64,000 bases of DNA. Source: Vanessa cardui. Lineage: Eukaryota > Arthropoda > Insecta > Lepidoptera > Nymphalidae. How positions within the stretch are numbered: position 1 is the stretch's first letter; each line of letters opens with the position of its first letter. The stretch covers positions 3,045,501-3,109,500 of the forward strand of contig NC_061141.1 in the NCBI RefSeq assembly GCF_905220365.1, in the 5' to 3' direction. The position numbers were made by a program, and so were the translations under genes. This document shows, one piece after another, positions 23,601 to 31,876 of this stretch. The notes under the pieces were generated by a model that did no database searches, was not told the DNA's origin, and saw nothing but the letters and a program-made list of their open reading frames with translations.

Positions 23601-26600
23601 ACTAAAGTAGCCAATCAGATTAGCTCAATTATTAGCTTCTTCACTTGGATGCTGATAGTAAGATTTCATATTCAATATACTAATATGTATTTAAGTCTGG
23701 GTCGACTGGGTAGGTACCACCCTCTCATCAGATATTCTATCGCTAAACAACTGTACGCAGTACTGTTGTGTTCCGGTTTGAAGAGTGAGTGAGCCAGTGT
23801 AACTACAGGCACAAGGGACATAACATCTTAGCTCCCAAGGTTGGTGGCGCATTGACGATGTAAGGAATAGTTAATATTTACAGCGTCATTGTCTATGGGT
23901 GACCACTTACCATCAGGTGGCCCAGCTGCTTATCCGCCAACCTATTCCTTAAAAAAAAATTTAGTTTGACAAAAAATGTCCCGCTGAGTTTCTTTCAGCG
24001 GTTCGTCTCAGGTCAGGGTGTTTCCTTTTCCGAACCGGTAATAGTTTTTAATTTGACTCGAAGTCAGTAATCCTTCCATATTGAATAAAGGAATTTGAGT
24101 TACATTTATAGGTGTTATGTCGTATTTCGGTTTTTAAGTAGGTATTACTATTTATTTTAAAAAAAATGAAGAAGGGTCAATTCTAATAAAAATTGTCACT
24201 TTATCGCTGTCGTTCGCAGTTAGATCGGACTAGAACCGAACGTATAATCGTTTTAAGTTCGTAGAATTGTCCCCCAGTAAATCGCGTTATGCTTACCGAT
24301 CGTTACCGGCTAACTTAACCTTATATATGAACTCTCACTTAGATCCAATTCTTTAGAATACGCGTAATGGTTACAACGCATTAATTTCATAATAATAGTC
24401 ATAATTAATGTAACGTTAATTATTATGTTGTACTTGGATTAATTTCTTTATTATTTAGTTACTTAATAGGCTATTTGACTGGTTTTTAAAATCCATCTTA
24501 TATTATTTAGTAGAGGTCAAGGAACCCAGTAAAAGTTGTTTTTTTATTTCTAGTACATATTTGCCGAAAGATATCATATTAAAAATTCCATATTTAAATA
24601 ACGCGCGAAAACGCTACTTGGACAATATGGCGCTGCAAAGGGGTCGGTGACGTCACTTTGCTGTATTTTATTCTGTGGTACATATAGTAAAAAAGCAAGG
24701 TTTACAAGAAAGTGACTTCATCATAAGCACGGCCAGTCAGGAGCTTTTTGTGTCACGTGACAAACGTTTGAAAAAATGCATTGTTATTTATTGATTTTTG
24801 AATAAATTAATTATTATTTTCAACTTTCGTTAGTAAACAACCATTTTTAAACTCATAATATACACTGATTACAATAATTCACAATTTATTTTTCACATTG
24901 TCAAATGGCCTATAGATTACTTTTAACGTGTGACATCTTCCCTCTCGCTTTAATGCAATCGGTTGATTTCGTGATGGGACGGAAGTGTGTAACAGTCAGA
25001 AACATCAGAGAACATTTTGATTTATCAATGAACGCGGTACTATGGCGGTCAGATGCTACCAACTCATTTTTAATTAGAATTTTAATGATCCTTATTACCA
25101 ATTTGAGTTATCAAATGTTACACAACATATGTGACTATAATTGAAGGGCTCGCTTTTTTTTAACCGACGTATGTCACTTGATTGATATTTTATCAGTTCT
25201 ATAGGAATGATTTTTTTTTTCATTTCATTATTGTTATAATATTATAATAAATGTTTTACTCAATACTCAGTTACTTATTACTTTGATTATACAATCTATT
25301 CTAATATTATAAATGTTAAAGTAACTCTGTCTGTCTGTTGCTCTTGCTAAATATGATTATATTTGATAGAAAGCAAATTAGAACTCGAAAGAAAAATAAA
25401 GGCTACCTTTTTTCCCCTAAGACATGACAACCAAACGTTTTTATTAATTAATGTTCCAATGGCACCGCTCGACTCTGTGCAAAAATGTTTTTTTCATTTA
25501 TATGTATATATGATTAATATATTTAAAATTCAGTATGAGTTAGCAACCATGCATACAACTTTAATAATAATTAAAGTAACCCGTCGCAATTGTGTCTGAC
25601 CCTTTACCACTTAAAAGTAAATTGATTTAATATGTACTAATTAATATATCATATACCTATTGTCAGTAATTTAATTTATTTATCCACCTTGCATTCTCGA
25701 GTTGGTCTATCTGCTAGCTTTTTGACGCAGGTCCCGAGGTTCTGAATTAAACCACAGATTAGGGCCTATTAAAGGTCACTAACTTCACTTTACTACTAGA
25801 AACCCTTTACTTTGGATAGCAAGTAAAGCCATAGGTTTAGTACTTAAATTTTCGGATTGTATTTTCATCCCGTCAGATTATAAGAATGTAAATTCACTGT
25901 AAAATATTCTACGCAATTATGGAGTGTCCGATAGCCGCTTGGCCCAAATCCGTCAAAAGCACTTCAGCATCATCAAATAAACAATGTTATAAAACGTAAA
26001 CTAGCGCCAAAAATACATAATTATTTAGAACGTTTATTACGTGCTATAAATAGACCTTCAATAATTTGGATATAAAAATATGTTATTTTTATATATAGTT
26101 ATATAGTTATTTTCGGGAATGTTATTACTTTCTAACAACCTTACAAAAGAATATGCCCAAATATACTCAACGAACAGGGCCCTCTTAAATCTTTTAGAGG
26201 CCTTAGGTATATTAGACTGATGGGTCCCTCTGTGACTTTGACAGAACACTTTTATTAGAATAGACAAAGAAACATTCATTGTTCCTCAATTTGAGAATAA
26301 TGCTTTTTTGAAATACCTAGTTACTGAATAATTAACACCTTTGTATGTTCTGGTTGTATGGGAAAAGACAATATCTTTATTTTGAAAATATGCAGATCTT
26401 TTTATATGATCTGAGGGGGCCCTTATCGATTGTGGGCCTCTGGGCACTTGCCCAATGAAGTCAATCAAGGAGGTTAGGAAGACGACCTACATAGTTTCTT
26501 GACTAACACACATTCACATTTTCACCTGAAACACACTAATTATAATTTACAGGGTGGCTGTAGTACTCCCCTCCTCTATACAAGTGTTATCACTGCCGTC

Positions 26601-29600
26601 GTTAGCGCGAGTTGCATTGCTGAGGACGCCGGCAACCGCGCGACCCTTGTGCGCGATCGCAACAGATCCGAACGCACTACAATTGCTCGCTGCGCCCGCG
26701 CATCGGAAAGGCTCACTGCAGCTATTGGTTGGTATAACTGTATTTTTTTAAGGTATCTGATGTTTAACATAAATTGATCATGCAAATGATCATTTCACAT
26801 GTACTTCTATAAATCCATGTTAAATTAAAAACTTGTTTGGATACTATGGTATAATAGTTTTCCATAGGCTATTGGGCGCCTTTAGACGTCATAACAATAA
26901 CCTATTGTGTGCCCTTATCGCAACTCTACTTGGGGTCGGCGCAGCATGTCTTCTCCTTCCATACATCTCTGTCGGACGTCATCTCACAAGTAACATTCTT
27001 TCTAACCATATCACACAATCCATCCGTCATTTCTTTGGTCGTCCTATATATCCATCCATATCCATGTTCAAGACCCTATTTAAAACATGGTCCTCATTCC
27101 TCCTCATAATATGCCCATACCGTGAGAGCCAGACCCTAAAACTGTTAAATAGCGTCAAATTAGTAATTTTATCGCAGATATCTTCGATCTCACCTACCTT
27201 ATGCATTGAGATATGCTCGACATTTTAAGGGATCACAGTTAGTTGCAATAACGACTGTAGCACAATCATATAATTTATCCTTTCTCAGGATGTATCCCGC
27301 GCAGTTAAAGGTGCAGCTTCAAGTTCCCCCGCCGTCGTTGGTTGTCATCAAACAGATTTAGTGTGTATCAGTCTATCAGCTAACGGCGCGAAGCTCGCCA
27401 CAGCCTCCGAAAGGGGAACCATCATACGCTTATGGGATACCACGACAAAGCATATGCTGCACGAGTTGAGACGAGGCTCCGACTACGCTGATGTGTATTG
27501 GTAAGTGGTAAATTGACTTCTAAAGTACTCTATCAGGTATCAATGGGTTTTATCTATAATATTTAATGGTGTTTCAACATTTACATATTGTGTATTTTTT
27601 TTAAAGTAGATATTTTCCAAGCAATGAAAAGAGACCTTCAAATATCTTTGAAGTTCTTTAAGAAATTCTTTCTTAAGTTCTTGAGTCGAGATGTCCCAGT
27701 GGTTAGAACGCGTGCATCTTAACCGATGATTGCGGGTTCAAACGCAGGCAAGCACCGCTGATTCATGTGTTTAATTTGTCTTTATAATTCATCTCGTGCT
27801 CAGTGGTGAAGGAAAACATCGTGAGGAAACCTGCATGTGACAAATTTCATAGAAATTCTGCCACATGTGTATTCCACCAACCCGCATTGGAACAGCGTGG
27901 AATATGTGGAAATGTTCCAAATCTTCTCCTCAAAGGGAGAGGAGGCCTTTAGCCCAGCAGTGGGAATTTACAGGCTGTTGTTGTAAGAAATTCTTGACTT
28001 AGATAACATGTAGATGATCACGGAAGTATAAATGTGTCTTTGAGTAATTAAATGTCTATGGACTGTCAAATTTAAAGCTGACACGTACCCAGACAAAGTA
28101 GTATGACTGATTGGTTCGTCTGTGTAGTGTGGGTGTGTTTCAAATGTCTTCCAATAGAAATAAATATAAATAAATATGAGACAACATCACATACATTACT
28201 CTGATCCCAATGTAAGTAGCTAAAGCACTTGTGTTATGGAAATCAGAAGTAACGACGGTACCACAAACACCCAGACCCAAGATAACATAGAAAACTAATG
28301 GTAATCTACATCGAATCGGCCGGGAATCGAACCCGGGACCTCGGAGTGGCGTACCCATGAAACGGTTTTCATGGGTACGCCACTCCGAGGTCCCGGGTTC
28401 GATTCCCGGCCGATTCGGTGTAGAAAAACTTGATTACTTTTCTAGGTTGTCTCGAGTCTGGGTGTTTGTGGTACCGTCGTTACTTATGATTTTCTATATC
28501 ACAAGTGCTGTAACTATCACCATTGGGATCAGACTAATGTATGTGATGTTGTGTACACACTCGACCACGGAGGTCGTCAATATCGGGAGGTTACAGTGGT
28601 GTGTGTGTTCAGCATAAACTTCAACTGGTCGGGTTCGCTTGTGTGCTGCGTGTCGGACAAGGGCACGTTGCATGTGTGGCTGGCGCGCGGCTCGTACGCG
28701 CACGTGTGCGCCGCGCCCGCCGCGCCGCCGCGCCGCGCGCTCTGCGCCTTCAGCGACGACGCCAGCGCGGTCGGTGAGTGCGCACACGCTCTAACTCACA
28801 GTCACCACATTACCGTTTTTTTTTTTATGGTATAGGTTGGCGGACGAGCATATGGGCCACGTGATGGTAAGTGGTCACCATAACCCATAGACAATGACGC
28901 TGTAAGAATTATTAACTATTCCTTACATCGTCAATGTGCCACCAACCTTGGGAACTAAGATGTTATGTCCCTTGTGCCTGTAGTTGCACTGGCTCACTCA
29001 CCCTTCAAACCGGAACACAACAATACTAAGTAATGTTATTTGGCGGTAGAATAACTGTAGAATAACCTTACCGTTCGATTTCGATTACACCATCATAATT
29101 CATTTATTTATTTGCAAGAATATGGTACACAATACAGGTGTTCATTAATATAAATTCTCATATTCTACCGATTTATCGGTGTGCAAAATATTAAACATGC
29201 AATAAATAATAATTTATATAACATTAACAAAAGCAAGACTACCATAAATTCAATCACATTAAAATAAAATAATAAAATAAAATTAAGGAATAAATAATTT
29301 AGATTACAAAAAATAAGGATTACATAATAATACAAATAGTTTCAATATTTTCATAAATTTTTGTCACATAAATATTCATTAACGTTATAGTACAATTTAT
29401 TCAAAAGCAAATCAAATACCTTTTTTTTAAACATAGTAAATGGTAAATCCTTTAAGTGGTCGGGAATATTGTTTGCATTGTCGGACCGCTGGGATTCACC
29501 AATACTAGTAGCTCACTGGATACGACTTCACGTAGTCCAGTAGAATAGTTTAAAATTAGTTTAAAAAAAAATGTCATACATAAATAATTAAGTAAAATTG

Positions 29601-31876
29601 CTTTTGTGAACTTACTAACCAATTTAGGTATTAAGATTAATTAATTTATTTTTACTAACACTATATGGATCTATGTAAATTATGGTCTGAAATAAATGAT
29701 TATTATTATTATTACTCAGTTGTTTTCAACCGACTTCAAAAAGGAGGACGTTATCAATTCGTCTGTAATTAGTCGGTGTCAGCCACGAAAACTCTACAAT
29801 ACGAGAATACCTTTTATACAATAATATACTGGATCAATCAAGGGACTCGTATCGCTTCTCTCTTATAATTGTTGGGGCAAGGGCACCATGGCTGACACCG
29901 GCTCCAAATATAGCAATAATTATAACTCCATTATATAATCGTAAATCGACTTTTAAGTAGTCTAATATTTTTCATTTCATTCTACTTAGGAGGACTCTAA
30001 AAAATATGTTAAATACACAATTATTTTTAATACTTTTTAGTGCATATTCATTTGTTTTAAAATAGTGTTTTGTTTGAAGTCGGTTTTTCTTTTTGTTAAA
30101 ATTTTTATGGTGGCTAAATATAAGGATTCTTCTATCAAAAGGTTGTCAGTTATCATTGGTATCAGTCTCATCCAGGAGTCTGGAAGTTGAAAGTGTAAAG
30201 CTCTTGGTCCTGCGTCTGAAATCTTTCCGGTCGTATCAAGTTTGTCGTCCCATCGGATTATGAGAATGACGCATGTGAATTCGAACCTGTTTTTGCGGAT
30301 ATAATGATATTTCCAACATTGAGTTGGTCGGTCTTTCTTGAAATTGGCCATTTTCACGAAAGTCGGTCAGAAAAACATCATCATCATCGCCAAGACGTTA
30401 CCATGCGTTACAATACGCTAGCACAAGTTCCATCACATCTCCAACCCTCATTGGAACAGCGTGGTGAAATATACTCCTAACCTTCACCTCAAAGAGAGAG
30501 GTTTTGGCTCAGCAGTGGGAAATTTACAGGCCGTTTCTATTTAATCATATTGCTTCTAGCCACAACTCATTCAGACAAATTACGATGACGCTGTCTGAAT
30601 AATCATTGTTATCTTCTTTGGAGCCTAAATACAACAGGCCATTTGAATATACTAATAAACAAACAGACTTAAAAATAAACGAATGCAAATCCAACACTTA
30701 CACACACATATCCTAATGGTATCCCTACTATGACTCCCACATACATAATTACTTTAAAAACAATAAATAAATGTATACAATATAAATATGTAATAACATT
30801 CTCCATTTTGCAGTCGTTAGCGAAGACGGAACATTTCATAAGTTCACATTTTCTGCCGAAGGTAACTGCCATCGAAGCGATTTTGAATATTTCCTACAGG
30901 TACGTAATTCGTTTATCATGTAATCGTATATATTTTTTTTATGGTATAAGTTGGCGGACGATCATATGGGCCACCTGATGGTAAATGGTCACAATCACCC
31001 ATAGATAATGACGCTGTAAGAAATATTAACTATTCCTTACATTGTCAATGTGCAATCAACCTTGGGAACTAAGGTGCTATGTCCCTTGTGCCTGTAGTTA
31101 CACTGGCTAACTCACCCTTCAAACCGGAACACAACAATACTGAGTACTGTAATTTGGCGGTAGAATAACTGATGAGTGGGTGGTACCTACCCAGACGCTC
31201 TTGCACAAAGCCCTACCACCAAGTTATAGTAATTTTTGACTAGTTATATGTTTAGATAGAATTTCAACGTTAGAATGCCTTGAAAAATCGTGGCTAACGA
31301 TTTGTCAATATGAACACGCACACTAGTAAATTATTTTGACGTTTGGCGAATGACAAGCGTACCTGTCACGCACACATAGATAATAAAATTGGCCATTTTG
31401 TTTTGGTTTCTTTTGACATTAAATAATCTAATAAGATAATAATCTACGTATAATACGACACAACATAGATGTAGTATCGGCAAATTCAATAAAACCGATT
31501 CCTTCCGATTTATGCAACCAAGAGAAATCAGCTCCCTATCGCACCATTCGATGCTATTCGTCGCTATAGATTCTCGCGTCAGTTCAACCCGACAGAGCAA
31601 GTGCATGTAAATCGACGTGTCAAACTGACGAATATATTAGGTCATATAATATTACAGTGTTGTTTGTGTTAGGATTATATTCACATAAGAAATAAATATT
31701 GATAATTTGGAATAGCGTACTTAATTCGGATGTGATCGGTTTTACGAATATTGCCGATGCTATATGTAAGTTGTGTCGTACTATACAATATATACAAATT
31801 GTTTAATTTTTCATTGAGAATATTTATATATTTTTTCTTCTTACAGGTAGGCGATGATGACGAATTTTTGCATTAA
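11679..31876 (+). CDS. WDR45: WIPI4/WDR45-type PROPPIN (autophagy phosphoinositide-binding beta-propeller)
   Basis: Eight exons: 11679-11733, 12371-12445, 14271-14448, 26553-26727, 27289-27500, 28613-28773, 30814-30899 and 31847-31876. All have GT/AG borders and compatible phases (972 nt, 323 aa). The order of recognisable segments matches WIPI4: GITSLGFNQDQGCF at the N-terminus, LRVYNVDPLVEK, KGSLQLLDV, the lipid-binding LRRG at about residues 221-224, SDKGTLHVW, DGTFHKF, and the acidic GDDDEF tail. WIPI4-type PROPPINs bind PI3P and support autophagosome formation with ATG2; that is family knowledge. The protein is ~37 residues shorter than I recall for human WIPI4. The loss falls between SDKGTLHVW and DGTFHKF, where the blade-6 membrane loop normally sits. 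Intron 3 is 12.1 kb and contains an LTR element. Introns 5 to 7 hold SINEs and a MITE. Confidence 0.9.
13725..13950 (-). repeat. SINE-like repeat (family 2) in WIPI4 intron 2
   Basis: On the minus strand it carries 'ccacctaatggtaggtgatc', a diverged 'ttgggaactaag' and 'ggcggtagaat'. It is diverged and incomplete. Confidence 0.55.
14520..14798 (-). repeat. SINE-like repeat (family 2) in WIPI4 intron 3
   Basis: Near full length. The minus strand reads 'gttggcgggcgagtataagg', 'ttgggaactaagatgtaatg', 'aaaccggaacacaac', 'ggcggtagaataactgatga', 'cacaaagccc'. It lies about 70 bases past the exon 3 donor. Confidence 0.7.
14842..15130. repeat. Inverted pair of partial family-1 SINEs
   Basis: The left half carries the SINE tail on the minus strand ('cagcctataaatatcccact') and the right half carries it on the plus strand ('gggaaatttacaggctgttg'). 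The two 3' halves face outwards with a short spacer near 14965-15010. The arms include 'ccaccacgctgctccaa'-type and 'ttggaacagcgtggtgg' blocks, so the RNA could fold back on itself. Confidence 0.7.
15478..15600 (+). repeat. LINE-tail-like interspersed repeat, copy 3
   Basis: It contains 'cccgctgagtttctttcgcc', 'cccaggtcaaaggtg' and 'ttccgaaccgttggtagact', in the same order as the copies at 429 and 23970. Confidence 0.55.
16087..17371 (-). repeat. 3' LTR of the gag-only element
   Basis: Direct repeat of 21547-22831. The polypurine tract abuts its right edge on the plus map. A TG...CA reading of the LTR would place its other end at 16118, about 31 bases inside the repeat edge. Confidence 0.85.
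18080..18450. repeat. Higher-order tandem repeats in the LTR element interior
   Basis: Units reading 'aaggcttatttttacagagt' followed by 'accgctctgagt' alternate with a shorter 'aaggagttaccaaccgctcc' unit. The whole block (about 18085-18240) is repeated ~210 bases later (about 18300-18450). It occupies the space where pol would be. Confidence 0.8.
18490..18745. repeat. ~90-bp tandem repeat, about three units
   Basis: Each unit carries 'accaactgtcaggactgatg' and 'ctgtccggacgttca'. Copies start near 18500, 18595 and 18690. A single related 'aaccgtcaggactgatggta' lies at 17923. The CTGTCAGG...CTGTCCGG pairs could form stem-loops. Confidence 0.8.
19004..19445 (-). pseudogene. Aspartic protease remnant of the LTR element
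   Basis: A minus-strand frame, in the -1 phase relative to gag and overlapping its stop, encodes an aspartic-protease-like segment. It has LLDSGSS at the active site. This frame stops at 19146. A second open stretch in another phase continues with protease-like sequence to about 19004, so the domain is split by a frame break. No RT follows. The -1 relation to gag is the usual retroelement arrangement for gag-pro expression; the downstream break is damage. Confidence 0.7.
19433..20659 (-). CDS. Gag-like protein of the LTR element (408 aa)
   Basis: The frame is open from 20854, but the likely start is the ATG at 20659 (MERPIAYHLLRKDELIYEVE), because the upstream part is low-complexity Phe/Tyr-rich. 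The N-terminus resembles a SAP-like segment. The middle is a helical capsid-like region with a conserved Trp (VLTWYRSV). The C-terminus has a canonical CX2CX4HX4C knuckle (CFRCRVKGHDLGTC). A second knuckle (CFRCGTKGITVKSC) has Ile in place of the His ligand. Such Gag proteins package element RNA. The long uninterrupted frame next to near-identical LTRs suggests recent selection or recent insertion. Confidence 0.85.
   Translation of the reverse strand: MERPIAYHLLRKDELIYEVEIRDAKPKGSVEELRIQIRDLVNSIPADEILETSLDPASEFEIIESKLDEVLLTLSSKPQFKSFNRLRAIAHHLFHRFSRIEVDVNLFYKEEELNVKLKDCLSKVDSLFRSFRKTFEEAANDQSTDHSPALVNPLPISKISCSSDKSIARLNLKFNGKSCVRFFILRLEELCLARGISDDILFQSAVELFSDEVLTWYRSVRSEVADWQSLKKRLIEDFSPLDYDEQLLSEIRRRTQGQSESCLIFIAVMINYFSRLSYSLPERDKLKIIRKNLRPCFTQALALENIDNLQQLRDKCKILEFTFKQVKEFRDPPKIDADTLAPDLSFKCSKSFKVEMIRGKSKPGLFCFRCRVKGHDLGTCKSKDIVCFRCGTKGITVKSCLNCKSADP
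21547..22831 (-). repeat. 5' LTR of the gag-only element
   Basis: It is the upstream LTR in the element's own (minus) orientation and is almost identical to 16087-17371. On the minus strand it runs TGTTACATT... to TTCGTCA. This is followed by GTGGCGCC, a possible primer-binding start. Confidence 0.85.
22848..22912 (-). repeat. tRNA-like SINE head
   Basis: The minus strand reads 'gcctcgttggtatagtggta' and later 'aggttctgggttcaatcgcc', which match A- and B-box arrangements of a tRNA-derived SINE. It lies directly beside the LTR element edge. Confidence 0.55.
23063..23370 (+). mobile_element. TIR element (MITE family B), copy 1
   Basis: The ends are inverted: GTACGACAAAACTTAGATGT and ACATCTAAGTTGTGTCGTAC, continuing into 'agcatcggcaaa'. 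The interior includes 'tcgatttacatgcacttgct'. A second copy lies inverted at 31454-31780. It is non-coding. Confidence 0.8.
23700..23950 (-). repeat. SINE-like repeat (family 2) in WIPI4 intron 3
   Basis: The plus strand shows 'ctgggtaggtaccaccctct', 'tgttgtgttccggtttgaag', 'ttagctcccaaggttggtgg' and 'ccatcaggtggccc', i.e. the family in reverse. Confidence 0.7.
23968..24110 (+). repeat. LINE-tail-like interspersed repeat, copy 4
   Basis: 'cccgctgagtttctttcagc', 'tctcaggtcagggtg', 'ccgaaccggtaatag' and the ending 'attgaataaaggaatttgag' form the best-preserved tail of this family here. Confidence 0.6.
24476..24913 (+). mobile_element. TIR element (MITE family A), copy 2, in WIPI4 intron 3
   Basis: Bounded by ATAGGCTATTTGAC and GTCAAATGGCCTAT (one mismatch in the right end). 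The interior is closely similar to 745-1193, in the same orientation. Confidence 0.8.
24914..26552. other. Rest of WIPI4 intron 3, no gene seen
   Basis: Open frames of 60-80 codons occur but lack protein-like composition. A tRNA-like 'ctcgagttggtctatctgct ... ggtcccgaggttctgaatta' near 25697-25755 is probably a SINE remnant. The paired 'cagggccctctta' and 'gagggggccctta' near 26175 and 26412 may mark the ends of another small element. Confidence 0.35.
27688..27983 (+). repeat. tRNA-derived SINE (family 1) in WIPI4 intron 5, full length
   Basis: Head 'gagatgtcccagtggttaga' (A box) and 'attgcgggttcaaacgcagg' (B box), body 'aaaacatcgtgaggaaacct', tail 'gcccagcagtgggaatttac'. It is among the best-preserved copies in the window. 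Confidence 0.8.
28165..28558. repeat. ~390-bp palindrome of two head-to-head tRNA-derived SINEs
   Basis: The centre at about 28365 is a near-perfect inverted repeat of a tRNA-like sequence. Its right arm reads 'ggtcccgggttcgattcccg', a consensus B box. The symmetry extends outwards in diverged form: 'gtaacgacggtaccacaaac' on the left pairs with 'gtttgtggtaccgtcgttac' on the right, and 'aacatcacatacatta' pairs with 'taatgtatgtgatgtt'. The right end is ~54 bases upstream of exon 6 of WIPI4. Confidence 0.85.
28827..29065 (+). repeat. SINE-like repeat (family 2) in WIPI4 intron 6
   Basis: 'tataggttggcggacgagca', 'tatgggccacgtgatggtaa', 'caaccttgggaactaagatg', 'aaaccggaacacaac' and 'ggcggtagaataac' occur in order. 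It lies about 50 bases after the exon 6 donor. Confidence 0.75.
29728..30090 (+). repeat. Dispersed repeat with ACTTCAAA-type inverted ends (family E), copy 1
   Basis: It begins 'caaccgacttcaaaaaggag' and ends near 'tttgaagtcggtttttcttt', so the ends are inverted. 'gtcggtgtcagccacgaaaa' and 'cttaggaggactctaaaaaa' are internal. The longer copy at 40351-41201 is in reverse. Confidence 0.65.
30441..30536 (+). repeat. SINE family 1, tail fragment
   Basis: Only the 3' part is present: 'cattggaacagcgtggtgaa' to 'cagtgggaaatttacaggcc'. Confidence 0.65.
30938..31222 (+). repeat. SINE-like repeat (family 2) in WIPI4 intron 7, near full length
   Basis: It starts 38 bases after the exon 7 donor. It runs from 'tatggtataagttggcggac' to 'cttgcacaaagccctaccac', including 'ggcggtagaataactgatga'. 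Confidence 0.75.
31454..31780 (-). mobile_element. TIR element (MITE family B), copy 2, in WIPI4 intron 7
   Basis: Ends are TACGACACAACATAGATGTA and the inverted 'atatgtaagttgtgtcgta'. The interior is the reverse complement of the copy at 23063. It ends ~65 bases before the last WIPI4 exon. Confidence 0.8.

Noticed and set aside
24905..25144. 79-codon frame in WIPI4 intron 3
   Set aside because: It starts inside the MITE A terminal repeat, has an equal-length frame on the opposite strand and shows no domain.
26833..27228. 131-codon frame between WIPI4 exons 4 and 5
   Set aside because: It lies wholly in an intron on the same strand, with low-complexity composition and no splice context of its own.
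28335..28415. Functional tRNA gene at the palindrome centre
   Set aside because: The B box is consensus, but each arm is only a half-tRNA facing its mirror image. No complete cloverleaf with anticodon arm can be drawn.
30037..30357. 106-codon minus-strand frame
   Set aside because: It lies across the end of repeat family E. The 'gacgacaaactt' and 'cccatcggattatgagaatg' parts look like dispersed repeat, not coding.
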